Assembly (NCBI GenBank): GCA_037074765.1
Contig: JBAMDO010000166.1
Location: 1 to 64,000 of the forward strand
Source: Mansonella perstans
Taxonomy: Eukaryota; Nematoda; Chromadorea; Rhabditida; Onchocercidae
Length of the DNA: 64,000 nt
Direction: 5' to 3'
The position numbers and the translations under genes were made by a program. Of the stretch, positions 38,801 to 52,083 are shown piece after piece (the stretch's first letter is position 1; each line of letters starts with the position of its first letter). Below the pieces are notes generated by a model. The model ran no database searches, was not told where the DNA came from, and saw only the letters and a program-made list of their open reading frames with translations.

Positions 38801-41800
38801 ATGAGCATGCGGTCGACTATAGTTTCAATTGTTTTTTTTTTTTATTTATTTATCGAAGCGAAATTTTAATCAAGAAATTCAAAAAAGAAGTAGATAAAGA
38901 TTATTTTTAGGTTGTGAAACCGTCTGCTACTCCTGGTGTATCTGTCGAAAAAGAACGGACATCTAAAGTTACTGCTGATATGAAAGGGTGCTACGCTTTG
39001 GTTTATCGTCAAGAAAATGAAGAGAATTCAACTATTCCTGCTGTTCCGGAAGATTTATTAGGTGATATCGCAAGCAAGGTATGAACAAAAACCTTAAGTT
39101 TGTTGATTTTTTTGGCGTAAGCTGATTTTTTGAAGTGGTTTCTGTCCATTTTCTTAACTATTTTTGAAATTATTCACATTGTTGGCTACCTTTTGATATT
39201 GATTGATTTGAGACATTAGTAGGAGCAGTTTCATATTCTATTGTATTATTGGTGTTCTTCCAGAGTTTTAAAGAAATTTTTTCCTTTTTATCCGTAATGA
39301 CTGTTATGGATATTTATTAAATTAAGATAGTTCATATTATATTTTGAAATTACAGCTGGAAGAAGAATTCATTGCTCAAACCAGTGCAACTACAGAAATG
39401 ACTCTTAGACTTAAGAATATTGTCGAAGATTATCACAAACGTCTTACGAATACATTCGATAAATTGGAGGTCTTGTAAATTCACTCAAGACTTAGATTCA
39501 AAATTTTTCTTTGTTATTTTCAAGTTTAGTATTAGGATTAGAATTTGCCGGTGTTGGTTGGAAGACAGCATTAAGAAAATATGGAGGGAGAATGATTAGG
39601 CGAAATAGAAGAGAACAGAAATTATCGATATTGTCAGCTGGTCTTTGGTGCTTTTGAGCGGTTTTGGGCGGAAATATGATACGAGATGAAATTATAGGTA
39701 AAGAAAAGCGAAAAAATACTGAAAAATCCGGATGATATTGTATTTATACCTACTGAATTGTTCAGCACTGTTCTGTCGTATGAATTCAGTAAGATGGTGG
39801 AAAACAATGATGAGGTAAGGATTTTTTGCCTTTGCTCTGTTGCGAGCAAGTTTTCCCGAATAATTTTTCATGCCGAGTTAAAATGATATTTGGTCAATAC
39901 TTGTTAGTTATTAATATTAACCAAATGTTGAGCAACATTGTACGGTTAGACTACTTTCAGTATGTTGTATATTTGTCTTTCATTGTATTTTTTGAATCCA
40001 GAATAATGTCATTTTAGGTTTTTAAGAATGTTACAAATAGTACTCGAAGTGCTGCTGTCATCAAATCACTGAATTATAAAAATACGGATGAGGTTTGTTA
40101 ATATTTTCAGGAATTAGAGTCTTGCAGTCATTTAAAACGCATGCTTTCTCGGTTCTAATAACAACATCTTGTCAATTCCAGGGTTGACTAGGTTGGTATA
40201 GTTAAATAGCGGATGCATTTTTATTCTTTTTATCCTGTGTTCTTTATCTGCTGAAGTAATTCTGCAGCTTTTTAGAATGGATCTAAATTATCGTTCACTC
40301 TGTGTGTGCATAATCGTTTATCACTTGATAGTGTACGAAGTGGTACAGTGAAAGCTGCAATGAAAAATGCCGCAAGAAATTTTTTGACATCTTATGGTGT
40401 CCAATTTGTCGATTTGAAAACAGGGTTTGTATTTTGATCAGAATTTCAAAAAGATGAGGATCATTTTGAACTGCTATTTGGAAATTGTTTAAGATCAGAT
40501 ATTTGCTTGGAATGTGTGGAAGCACTGAAAGCACGGAACGAATTTGTTAAAAAAGTTCAACTTAAAGAAAGAATAGTAAAGCAATTACTGCGAGAAAAAT
40601 CAAAACGGTATAGTCGATTTTTTTTTTTGAATTTATGCAATTCTTATTTTGTTATTAGTCCTATGAGTCTTAGATGGGTATATATGTTGTGCTTGATTTC
40701 CTGGCGCGAAAAAATTTGGCCGATTTTGGGTGAATGCACGTATCTGATGATGATTATGGTGTCAGTCGATGCATTATAGCACAGGGATAATTTTTATAGG
40801 CTGAGAATGTAGGCCAAAAAATAATTTTTGATAAGAAACCAACTGTCCAGACATCGTTGTCATTTATCGCTATTAATTTGAATTATTTCTAAATTGAAAA
40901 GACGAAAAAAGTGCAGTTTATAGGTATTATCATTCGGAAAATTGCTTTTGGATATCTGTACGTTGTTTATCACAGTATCGACAGTTGGCTTTACGTGCGC
41001 ACGAACAGTCCACAAAATCATACACAGAAGTTACAGAATTGAATTATTTTTGGCCATGTAAACACGGAAAGGTGAGATATTCGAGATTTGGTTGGATTGC
41101 CTAACAAATTTACGAAACTTTTCGAAGCTGATGCAAAACATTACAGCAAGAATTAGAAAGCGATAGTAATCCCTCAACGTCCGCAGTTTCGCAAAAACTT
41201 TCACTGGAATCTGGATCTGGAAAAGCGGTTGACGAGTTTGGTTTGCCAGATGTAAGAAATTTTTCCCGGTTTTTTGCATTTATTACACATTAACATTTTG
41301 CTTTCCACTTAATGTTTCCTTTTATATTTAAACAGAGATGAATATGTGAATGAAATTGCAAAGAGTATTAACATGAAGCAAGTTACTGCTTAACAAACTT
41401 TTTTTGTTTCAGGATTTTGGCCCAGTGACTTTTTCTAATAACGGTGGTGAATGTTCAGAAATTGCAATTAATGGCACCTGTGACGAGGTATTTTGTTTGA
41501 ATTTTGTAGAGAATCCCAGTTATAATTCTAATTGTATCGAACAATGATTTAGTTTAGCTTTTGTGTTTCATCTATTAGTTTAAATACAAAAAAAAAAGTT
41601 TGTAGTTACAAAAGTGTTATTCTTACTTAACAATTAATTTTTTGATTGGATTTTTAACTTTATTTTTTCATAGACGAATCCATCAACAGCTAATGGTGAA
41701 TCAACACAAAATTCTTTTGTGGATGAGAAAGTTGGTAATCGAAAAAGGAAAACCTCGTACTGCAAGGATAAGGTAGAATCATTTCCTATCATATAGAATA

Positions 41801-44800
41801 TTTACTATGAATTTGTAATTCGAAATAGCTGAACAGATTGAATTTCTTAATGAAAATATTATGAATGCTGAAAGTTGTGAGATTTTTTCTGGATCATATT
41901 GTTTTTTGGTAAAGATATGCATACTACTGTGTACTTTTGGAATGCTATTGTTGGAATTCCTGATTCTGAGGAAATGTGAAGAATTGAGAAATAGGTTTTG
42001 GGATTCATTTTATACATTTCGGCATTGGATGAAATTTTTTCTTTCAATCAATCAAACCAATAAGCGGCATTTTTAAAGACTTTAGAAATAAGAGAAAAAC
42101 TGGATGTGGAGCAAATTATCTGCTTTGTATTCACTTCTGCAGTAATAATTGCATCCTTCTGCAGCAATAATTGCATCATTTTTGCTCATAATTATTCCAG
42201 GTCAGTGTCGCGGCAAAATGTACTGATAATTATCAAATTTCTGTGGTGGATGATTTGGAGTCTTCTAAAAAACAAAAAAGTAGGCAACTGAATATTTAAT
42301 TTAATTAATATAGATATTCTTACGTTTTATACTTCATCTTTCAGTTTTTGACTCTTGAAAACTGAATTATTCTCATTTTATCTGGAGCCTCAAAATGCAT
42401 GTGTGATTACCAAAATTAATTTTTGTTAGAGCCAAAGGAAAAATCGATGCTAATTTTTTCGCAGTTGATTCTTTAATATAGCTGGCATCTTGTACTTATA
42501 AACAATAAAATCAACAAAACTAATTTTTTCAATAGTGTTTGATGACGATGCTTGCTCAACAACACGACAGACAAGGTCCTCATCCGAATCACCACCGGAT
42601 ATTGCCGAAGTGCCGGATATGGTTTCCACTAGCGTCGGAAAAAGAGAATGTGATGAAGATGATGAGATAAAAGTTAAACAGTCGGCTGATTTGAATGACA
42701 TTTGCAGTGATGTATGCTCTTGATAAATTATGAAATTGATGGAGCGTTTATATGCTGCTGTCCATTAGAAAGGAAAATTGAAAATTTACCAAAAACATAG
42801 TTAATATAAAGGATTTATTTGTAATTAAAAGAAAGCGCTAGCTAAAAAAACAAGAGAAGTGATGGTATGATTACCTAAGCGAAATCAATTGATTTTCCAC
42901 TCACCTTGCGTTGTTAAGATACATTCTTTAACTATTATTAGAATGGCGATTATTCATATTAAGATTTCCTTATTTACATTCTATTAATATTGTCTAGCAA
43001 ATCTATGGTAATTTTATATTCTATATATTCATTATAAGAGATTCCTCGTAATTTATTTGCGAAATTTTAACGTTCATTGATCGGTTAATGAAAAAAGGAA
43101 ATAATCATTAGGTGATGTATATTGTGCACGATATTCTCAGTATATGTTTTTTTTGTTATAGAATTTAGTACGAGCTAATTTTGATGAATTTGGTCCATCA
43201 CAAATGCATTCGGAAAAAGAACAAGGCAAACAGCAAAGTTCGACTGCCAGTAATAGCACGCAAAGATCATCAGCGAACGAAATCCAGTGTAGCAATGAAC
43301 TTCAGGAAGATTTGGACTGCACTCAGAGTGATGATGATGAAGATGAGGAAGAACAAAGTCCAGTGGTTTTCAATGGAGACTTGCGATGCGAACACGGTTT
43401 GCGATCTTGTCTGTTATATAAATAGTTCATCTACATTGTAAAAGCATTGAAGGAAAATCTGGTTCTTGATATCCAAAAGATGGATACAGGTGTTTAATAG
43501 AGGAACTGCCGTAAAAAAAAAGTTAAATTTGTTCAAATGTGCGAAGCGAATCATTTTTTCTTACTTATTTTTCTCTTAAAAAGTGTCATGCTTGATGATA
43601 TGGATGAATTAGATAGCGTTGCAAATAGATATTTGTGAAAAACTGGCATTTGTTCAACGGCTTCAAAAGTCATGCTGTTTGCCTGTATATCTTTTCCAGG
43701 ACTTTTGGATTATGAATGTTGGATGACAAACGAACGGCGCATTGTTGTTGACGAAAACGAATGGAAAGAGTTAACTGATGGAATTTTTGAATCGGATCAT
43801 TTATGGTGTGTGAGTGTCGATGAATTTCCATGTTCTATTTGTAAATCAGGTTATTTGGTGAGTGATTGTTTCAGTTGTGAATTGGTGTCGTACTTTTTTA
43901 AGCATATTGGTTAGTATTTGGTAGTATATTTAAACTGGTTGTTAAGTCTTTAAAAGGGGATTTAAAGGAATTGATGAAATACTTTTAGGTCAATTAGAGA
44001 TTTCTGAACACTAAGTCTATAGCAGGCCATGCGTAAACTCATTGCAATAATTATTGAAAATTAGAGAAATTTTTTCAAAGCACTTTTTTTAATTAAAATA
44101 GTTTCGAGAGACTGAGAATTCATTTTCTTACCATATTGTAATGGGTCTTTGGAACCAAAGGTCGGCATAGTTAGAGCAAAAATGTTTCCTTCATCTTTGT
44201 TTTCAGTACAAAAAAGATGATTGGGAGGAATCTTTACGACGTATGAAGGAAATACGTTTGGCCATTGGTGAATTGATTCGCACGGCTGTGCGAAGAACAA
44301 TAGCGATGAAATCATCGGCTCCTCAGATTTATGAACGTGTTATTTGTCGAAATTTTTTAAAAAATATGATTTCACGGTTTAAGTAAGTATCCTACAACTC
44401 ATCTGTTACGGAATTATGAAATATTTTTCTTTTTAGGGAAAAGCACAATACTGTATGATCACATAATTAGAGTAAGTAAAAACTGATTTTCAAAGGTGAT
44501 TTATGAAATTGTTATTTAGGAGCCGCGTACGAAATCCAACTATCCCAACGATTTGTCAGGACTGTATGCTCTGTTCACAGCACAGAAGACCATGTGTATT
44601 AATTGATAATACTGAGGGTTTGGTATGTTTCAAATTTCATCTAAAAAACCGTTGATTAGTGCTGAAAAGTGAAATAAATTCGATCATTAGTTTAGGCAAA
44701 AAGAGTGAAGTGTTATTTTTCCTATTTCAAAAAATAATTCCTCATTTAAATTTAATGTTTTTTTTTTCTAAATAGCATATGAATGAGATGGGATGATTCA

Positions 44801-46879
44801 GCTACGCAAAGCGTAAGTGTCATTCAGAAGTACATGGTGTTTAATTAGCGAACTACAACTTTCATATGGTTTCATGCTATCAATCAACAGGAAGCTGTCA
44901 TTTATTCATTTCTAGATGATAAAATGTATTTTTTTTTAAATCAGTTAAAACGTTGTTTTTGCAGGCTGTTCCACTTACTCTGGAAGAGTGGCAAAAAATT
45001 CTAGCAGCTATGCAAATCAGTGACAAGGATGTTATGCTCATTAGTATTGATAACAAAGGTTTTCGCTTTGAATTCTCTTTTGAAAGCTGACTTGAAAAGT
45101 AAATTTAAATATATGGTAAACATCTATTGGCATTTCTGTCATCTCCATAGTAGGACCTCTCAAAAGATCTATTGTGATGTATCTATCAAAATTGTCAATT
45201 TTACTATATTCCCCAGGTGTTCCTTACGATCCTTGAAATTACTCATAATATTCATCACTTACTATGCTTTGGATAACTGACAGATTAATTTAAAAAAAAA
45301 AAAAAAAAAAGCCACCAGCAGGTTATTTGATGAATTATTCAGTAAGTTATTCAATGAATTACTCAGTTGTACTATATATAAAGAAGGGAACCGATTGTAG
45401 TATAAATACAATAGAAATACTTAATCATACTAATAAATGAATAAGTCATGCATTAACTAGGGTTGTAGCAAAAAGATTTTCATTTCAGCGCTTTGATTAT
45501 CTTCAGTTTTTTTCTGCTTTTACAGCTAATAGAATTTCGATTTATTAAGTTCCCATCAGTGTTGAACCATACTATCATAATTTGGTTCCCAGTTTTCGTA
45601 AAAAAAAAAAGAAAGAGGTCAATATTTGAGGTGTTTGTGAAATGTTTTGTGATGAGTGTTTTCGACAACAACAGCTGCAAGTTGAACATCAACGTTTCGT
45701 TTACGAAAATGGCGCTGAAATTTATGTGAAACTTGTAAGTCACTTGTTTTTCCTTTCTTTTTTTTGTAATTCTCTTAAAAATTGCTCGTTAATTCTGCAA
45801 TCTCATGATGAAGAGAACTGGGAAATGCAGGGGTTTTTTTTATTATGTGGTTCAGATTTGCGTAGATCTTTTTATATCTCATTCCTCATGTCTGCATTGT
45901 CTAAAAGGAGTGTGAAAAATGATTATTGAAAGTTATTAGTATTTTATTTATGAAAGTATTTTTACAGAAAAGTGATAAAAATGATGAGCCGATAAAGACA
46001 GCAAATGGTGATTTGATAACACCATTCAATGCCACTCCGTCGCTGATTCGACCGGAACGGCACGCAACAACAAGGCGTGCAATTGCCAAATGTTCGATGG
46101 TCTTCAAAGTAATTTAATATTTTTATATGAAATCTTCACTTTCTCACCTTTTTCCATTCAGTTGTCATATTTGCTGCAGTTTTATCATTTCTTTTCAGGA
46201 AAATTACATTTCGTTTTTACTTCTTATTGATCTAATGAAGCAATTATTTTACGCGTGATTTTAGAGCAGTTTGAATACAGAAGATAGTATTTCATTGCTG
46301 TTGAGGTTTCGTATTAGAGTTGTTTTCTTACCCCGTCCTGAAGTCTCCTTGCGATTTTCCTTCTGGAGAACAGGAAAACGCTTCTTTTCTTATCATCCTA
46401 TCATTAAAAATGATATTCTCTTGATGATATTCTCTTTCAGATGACCTCTTTGAATACAATCCATCAGTTAAAAATAAAAATTTATCAAAAAACGGGTCAG
46501 CTACCAAACGATCAACTTATTTATATGAAGGAAAGGCTTCTAAATGATTCGGTTTGTTGATTATATTTTAAAATAGAGCATTGATACTGTGATACTGGCA
46601 TTCATTGATTTTTTTTCTTTTTTTTGTCGTTATCTTGTTCTACGTTCCATTCATGTTTTGCTAATTTTTTATGTTATGTAAGATATTAGAATCTAAGTTT
46701 CTTATATTTACATAATATTTTCGTATAATTTGCAGGATACCCTGGAAGAAGCTCGAGTTGATCCACAAGAGCTTATTGAAACACCGTTAACGTTAATTGT
46801 GCAACAACCTACCGACATCCCGACAGAACCACGACAGTTGGAACGCGGTTTTGCTGATACCGCTTTGTCTCATAGCTGA
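35896..46879 (+). CDS. usp-48: Ubiquitin-specific protease 48 (USP48) homologue
   Basis: A nuclear/cytosolic deubiquitinase of the cysteine-protease USP class. Twenty-nine exons join in phase to about 1,257 residues (human USP48 about 1,035). The N-terminal WKVYMLNKSACLLHYVPNP...CRNNPYC matches the human CRRNCKGNPNC region. Catalytic parts: Cys box GLVNLGNSCYVNSFLQ (Cys about 107), NQHDALEF, a zinc-binding CKC...CSDC pair, GHKKKI, and the His box NADCGHYYDL (His about 344) with YNDE. DUSP-like Cys/His segments follow (CLECVEALK, PCKHGK, LRCEHGLLDYE, CSICKSGYL, CQDCMLCSQHRRPC). An acidic low-complexity insert lies around 41147-43396, and a ubiquitin-like end (LKIKIYQKTGQLPNDQLIYM) comes before the stop. 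The ATG at 35896 is the first after an in-frame TGA at 35863. Exon 6 may start at 37726 or 37744, an in-frame 18-bp choice. Confidence 0.95.
45292..45310. repeat. Poly(A) tract in a USP48 intron
   Basis: About 19 consecutive A residues in the intron after the DUSP-like exon ending at 45058. Confidence 0.9.
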
Positions 46880-48922
46880 TAATTCTTAAATAATAAGGTA
46901 AAATCAAACTAATCTGTGCATCTGCAACGATATTTGCTTTCTAACATTGATATATCCATGTGATTTTTAAAAAAGTTCAGACTATTGTTTGTCCCATAAA
47001 TTGTTACTTCATACTTCATAGCCGATAACTATTTCTCTATCCCAGCAAGCTTCACTTAGCTAATCTGTTCTTCCAGAGGAACCATAAAAACTGTTCCAGT
47101 TCTTTGATTTTACAAATATGCCAACTATTTTTTTTTGATTATTTGTTATCTAAATTTAAGTTATAGAAATTGATAGCTCGTATTTGATTATTCAAGTTTG
47201 TAAATAACGAAGAATCTATTTCTGTACATCTTTCATTCATGTAATTGAGGTCTTTTTTTGTTGAGAACTTCCATCATTTTCATCGTGCTGTAATTATATG
47301 CATGCAATTTTAGGCATTGATTTATATAACTTTAATTGTGTGATACCTTACCGTGAAATAGAAGTTTTATCCTTTTTTTAGGATAATATTTTTATTTGAA
47401 ACATAGCACAAAGTGCTCACAAGTATGATCTGCAGTAAGGAGCGTGATGTGATATACTGTTGTAGAAATTACCGGTTTATCTTTTATTAATTACATATTA
47501 GATATGTAATCAGTAATAATCAATCCTGTAGTTTGTGGATTGGAAAGCCAAAGAATTGATTTATATGCAAGCACTAAATTATTTCGTTCAGTTAATTAAT
47601 TTTCCAGCATTTAAGAATAGCAAACTTGTGAAAACATTTTCATTCATTCAAAGTTATGCCTGCCATGCTCCTAGTTTAATATTACTATTCATCGTGATAA
47701 CATATGTATTCATGGTGAACAAATCAATTAGAACAACCAGTACAAGTTTTTTTTTTTTTTTTGTTCAAAACTATGTGATAATTTAGCGCATATGTAAATA
47801 CGATATGTAATTTAATTTTGATTGCAATGAATGTCTTTGTATGTATTATATCTAAGAGTTATCATAGATTTCATATAATTCAAATTTAATAACTGAAAAA
47901 ATGAAATATAAGATAAATTTTTGATGAGAAAATGCTCACTTTATTGATGTCCAGTTAGGTAGATAGGTAGGAAATGTTTTCTTATGCAACTTCTCAATCG
48001 TTATGAAGCTATAAAGCCAATATTTTTATTCTTTTTTGCAATCTTATTTGTAAAAAAGAAAAAAAAAGTCCCTATTCAAACCGGTAATATTTAATTTTAA
48101 TTATTTATACAATGTAATTATTATATTTGCATTTGATTTTTGTGTTTGATTATTTATTCGATCTTTTATCATTTGAGAATTGTAAATAATTATTTATAGC
48201 AGTAAATAAATTGTGATTGATTTGTTTTCACTGATGTGATATATCTTAATGAGTTTATTACTATCTCTAATAAAGCTATTTTCTCATTTTCATTGAACAT
48301 CTTTCCATCAATACTTGTAAAATTCATATTTCAAAAATACCATTATTTAATTTAATTGTTATTATTATGTTGCATTTTATTTGTATTGAAATATTATTAC
48401 TTTTGAGTCGTAGGTATTCGGAATTAAGATATCTGTCAATTAAAGACTAAGATATCAAGATTTTTTTTGTTTCATGAAGGAGGATTCAGAGGGAGGTTTG
48501 ACCATCGCACTTTCGGACCTATGCTAACTTGTGTGGTTATCCTTTGGGATCAGCCAACAGCTTAATTTTTGCGTTTGTGGGAATAGTGTTCGCGCTGACC
48601 TTCAAGTTAAGGTCCAGTCGGTTTCGTTAAGTTCGTGGAGGTGAAGGTCATGCGTGTTAGTTCTACATATTATTGATGTAAAATTATGAAAAAACTTAGA
48701 CTAATGTTGTTTTATAAGGATAATACAAAAAAAGGCCTACTGGTTGGGAAACTTTTATTCGTAAATTCTTTTATCAGCAAATCACTAAGTGAAGTGATTG
48801 TTCGATTAAACGTATTAAACTACTGGATCAGCATTCTTCTTTAAATAAATATGATGAGATATAGTTATGAAATAAGTAATTAAGTAAAATATGTGTAACT
48901 TCTAAATGGTATGTAAAGAATC
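46880..48922. other. Intergenic region between USP48 and MRPS30, containing a U1-like relic
   Basis: AT-rich, with only short frames. The one distinctive block is 48471-48660, clearly richer in GC than its surroundings. Its first 130 bp resemble U1 snRNA (listed separately). The 48600-48660 part contains a small hairpin (GACCTT...AAGGTC at 48597-48614) that I cannot assign. Confidence 0.55.
48471..48600 (+). pseudogene. U1 snRNA-like relic lacking the 5' end
   Basis: The order of elements follows U1. ATGAAGGAGG resembles ACGAAGGTGG of stem-loop I. CCATCGCACTTTCGGA (48502-48517) resembles the U1A-binding loop CCATTGCACTCCGGA. A hairpin at 48535-48555 (GGTTATCC / GGGATCAGCC) sits where stem-loop III is expected. 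AATTTTTG (48564-48571) fits an Sm site. GTGGGAATAG then TTCGCGC (48577-48595) resembles the 3' terminal stem. The 5' ACTTACCTG that pairs with 5' splice sites is not found upstream, so this copy should not function as U1. The match is from memory of U1 and needs alignment; a divergent Sm-class RNA is the alternative. Confidence 0.55.
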
Positions 48923-51900
48923 ATGTATCGACAACATATCCACAAAACGTTTACTGTGATGAAGCGATTTAAATCAACGAAAGAGAACGAGGATGTCACC
49001 TATTATGTACCTCCTAAAACATTCCGCCCAGCACATTTTCATCCAATGAAACCATTCAAACATAAACGCGTGGATCCATTTCCACCATTTCCAGTAAGCG
49101 TTAATTTTGTTTTCAATGTATTTCATTTATGTTACATAAATTTCACATTCACAAAATGAAATAAGCTGTTAATTGTTTTGATCAATTTTTGTTTCTCAAT
49201 AATTTTTGTTGCTTTTATAGAATGAAGGTGACTCAAGTGGTATGGGGCCACGTTTGTACGATTATCAGGTAATGAGTGAACTTGTACGTAGTTTACCTAG
49301 TGCTTCGGAACGTATTGATTTTGTCAATCCATATGAACGTGAATTTACCGCACGCGAGAAACGTTTCCATCGGTACATAGTTCTTTCATTCTTTCGGTTT
49401 CCATGGTGAAATAAGTATTAAACTTAATAATTTACTTCTAATATGTTTGATTTAAAAAATGAACAGAAATTAGTATCAATTTTATGCTGCAATTTTTTTT
49501 AAATTAGCGTTATATTACTTTGGTAGATGTTGTATATGAGAGACATTTAGTCATGACATTTAGTTATGTTTTCAGACCATGGCAGGCGCAACTACTGAAA
49601 ACGCGAAAAGCATGGAGGATACAGCCATTCCCGAACTATTTCGATCCATTAAATTTTTATCAGTATATCACCAAAACAAGATGTATTGAAGGATTAAGCA
49701 ATTGGTATGATGAGCCTATTCCATTGCTTATGAAAGGTTTTGAGGTAATTTAAAAATTTCATCATCTTGTGTTTTGCAGATATTTTCGTCAGTTGTCCGT
49801 ATTTTTTTTATCTTTATTTCTTAAATTTTCAGGATCGTTTGAGCGAAATGTTAAAATTGCACCTGCAATCGTCAAATGTTGATAGCGAGCAAGAAAGGAC
49901 TATGAAAATTTTGAGAAGTTTGCTAGATTTGTTGCTTGAAAATATGATTCAAAGCGGCATGTATGCTTGTTTAGCACATCAGAGGGTTAGTTTTCATTTG
50001 TTAAACTGTAGTTGATTCAAAAAGATTCGGTAAAATTTACTTAGATTCCTGAGAAATTTTCATGAAATTCGGCAAAATAAACACTGGAATATTGGTTGTT
50101 TAAAATTGTTTTTTCCTTAATTCAAATATTAACACATTTACAATGTAAAAGAATTTATCAACTTATCGTCTCAGATATCTCACGCACCTCGATGCGAATC
50201 ATTCTGGATTCGCTGTGGATTTGATGTTCTTTATGAAAATGTGGATAAACGTAGACATCCAGGCGATAACAGGTAGAAAAAATAAATTTCGTTGCCATTT
50301 GTGAGATTTTTTTCAGTGAAAAGTGATGAGAAATTTTGAGCAGTGCATTAAAATCACAAATTTAAATAAATAGAATTTTGTACAGTGAAATTATAATGAA
50401 ATACATACAGATTGAAATTTCAAATATTGGAATTTTAAGAGCACAGCTTGGTGAACTTGCTTTCGTAATGAGGGATGCATTTGCAACGCATTTGCGAACG
50501 AAACATCCTTTGAAACCTGTAAGTTTTCAATAATTTATTAAATTTAGCAGAGTGAATATACAAAGAAATTTATAGTAGTAGGATAAAATGAACACAATTT
50601 TATTAAATGTCCGGAATTTGGATATAAATATATTGCTAATATCATCACTACTCTGTCAATTTTATTGATTAACTACTAATAATTTGTACATTGATTAATT
50701 TTGGTATTATTGCATCTTTCAGTTAATGTCACTATGGGATGAGGAAGTTACAAAGCCACTGTTCGATCCGACATTTAATGTTAAAGACGAGTTAATATAT
50801 TCACCTGCTATGTTTGGGATGTTAGCTGATGCAGATCCATTGTGGCAGTGTCCGGGATATGAGCCGGATTGTGGTAAATTTTTTGGGATATCCATTTTAT
50901 CGTAATCTTTATAGTTTTTTAATCTCTTATTGTTATTTGATCATTGCGATAAAAGTTTCCATTTGCTGAAAATTTCATTATAAATATTTATTAATGTCTT
51001 CATACGGAATTTTTGAGCTATTATTGCTTGCTATAACAGAAAAAATACATAAAGCAGTTTAGATTTAATTTTAAATTTTCAGAAAATTTCAGCATTCCGT
51101 TGAACTCTTCAGGTGAAGAATACAAATATGGTCAATTAGCATTTAAAGAATTTAGTGTTTTGGATAATCTTTGTAAAAAATGGAAAGTGAAGGGTGAGGA
51201 AGAGAAAATAGTTCGCAATGAATGCCTTCGAGCTTCTGCTGTTGTTTCGCTCTTTTCTTGGCTAAATGCTCAAGCTCATGCGTTGGGTATGTATTTCATT
51301 TTGTAGTTTAGCGAAGATTCTTGTGAAAGAAAATTGTTTGCCGTTAATTATTTCTCAGAAGATATTGGTATACCTTAAGTTATTCAAGCTTCACTAGAAG
51401 CGAAAGCTTTTTAAAACCGTAGTAAGAAATCCGTATTCACTAGGAATATATTAGTGATAAATAAGTCATCATAAGCGAAATTAGTAATCAAAAAATACTG
51501 TTTAAGTTGTGGTGTTTCAGGTTTCACGCAGTACAATGATATTGAATATCCGCTTGTATCACAGTTAGTATTGTCGAATGGAAAACAGTTTTTCTTTGCT
51601 ATAGCTCAACTGAATACTTTACTTATTAATGTTGATATTGAGGTGCGTTTTTGTGGTTGTTTATTTTAAGCTATTTTGATCGCTTCAGCATAATTATATT
51701 TAATATGGAAAGATAGATTGAAATATATTATTATCTAAATCAAATTTTTTTTCTTTTGGCTCATCTCGATCTTTTCTATTGGTGCCAAGAAGTTCCAGCA
51801 TACTTTTCTTCTTTTCTATTTTTAGGGAATAATAAATAAACGCTCGAATTTATGCTACGTGGAAGGACCTCTAAATTTATATGATCGATATGATTACAAT

Positions 51901-52083
51901 AAAGGTGCATTTGAATTTGGTGAAAAAATTAGTGCTGATATAGAAGTAAGCAATTTTAATCCATATGTGCTCGGTCGATTGATGCAAATGCTTGTGAGGG
52001 ATATGCCCACAAACAGAGAGATGGTGGGTGATTCGGTGAACATGTCAAGATATATTCCTGTAACATTTGATGGTATTCCATAA
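48923..52083 (+). CDS. mrps-30: Mitochondrial ribosomal protein MRPS30 (mL65/PDCD9)
   Basis: A structural protein of the mitochondrial ribosome. Ten exons join in phase: 48923-49093, 49221-49372, 49576-49744, 49833-49985, 50175-50272, 50386-50518, 50723-50873, 51083-51286, 51521-51642 and 51826-52083, giving 536 residues (human about 439). The N-terminus is basic and lacks acidic residues for about 20 positions (MYRQHIHKTFTVMKRFKSTK), fitting a mitochondrial presequence. Family landmarks are FYQYITKTRCIEGL (human YQYFTKTVFLSGL), CESFWIRCG, and VSLFSWLNAQAHALGF then QLVLSNGKQFFFAIAQLNTL, which parallel human ASLFAWTGAQAMYQGF and AVITDGKYFSFFCYQLNTL. The exon-3 acceptor at 49575 is chosen over one at 49507 because only it keeps the frame. 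Confidence 0.93.

Noticed and set aside
43584..43626. Possible USP48 exon reading VMLDDMDELDSVAN
   Set aside because: The exon ending at 43396 (CEHG) joins directly and in phase to the exon at 43700 (LLDYECW), matching the family. Inserting this block breaks the phase.
49508..49575. Alternative upstream acceptor for MRPS30 exon 3
   Set aside because: From 49508 the spliced frame hits a stop within seven codons. The tttcag at 49575 restores the frame and yields RPWQAQLL, consistent with the family.
49520..49575. Open frame continuing upstream of MRPS30 exon 3
   Set aside because: It cannot be joined in phase to the previous exon; read as intron that happens to be open.
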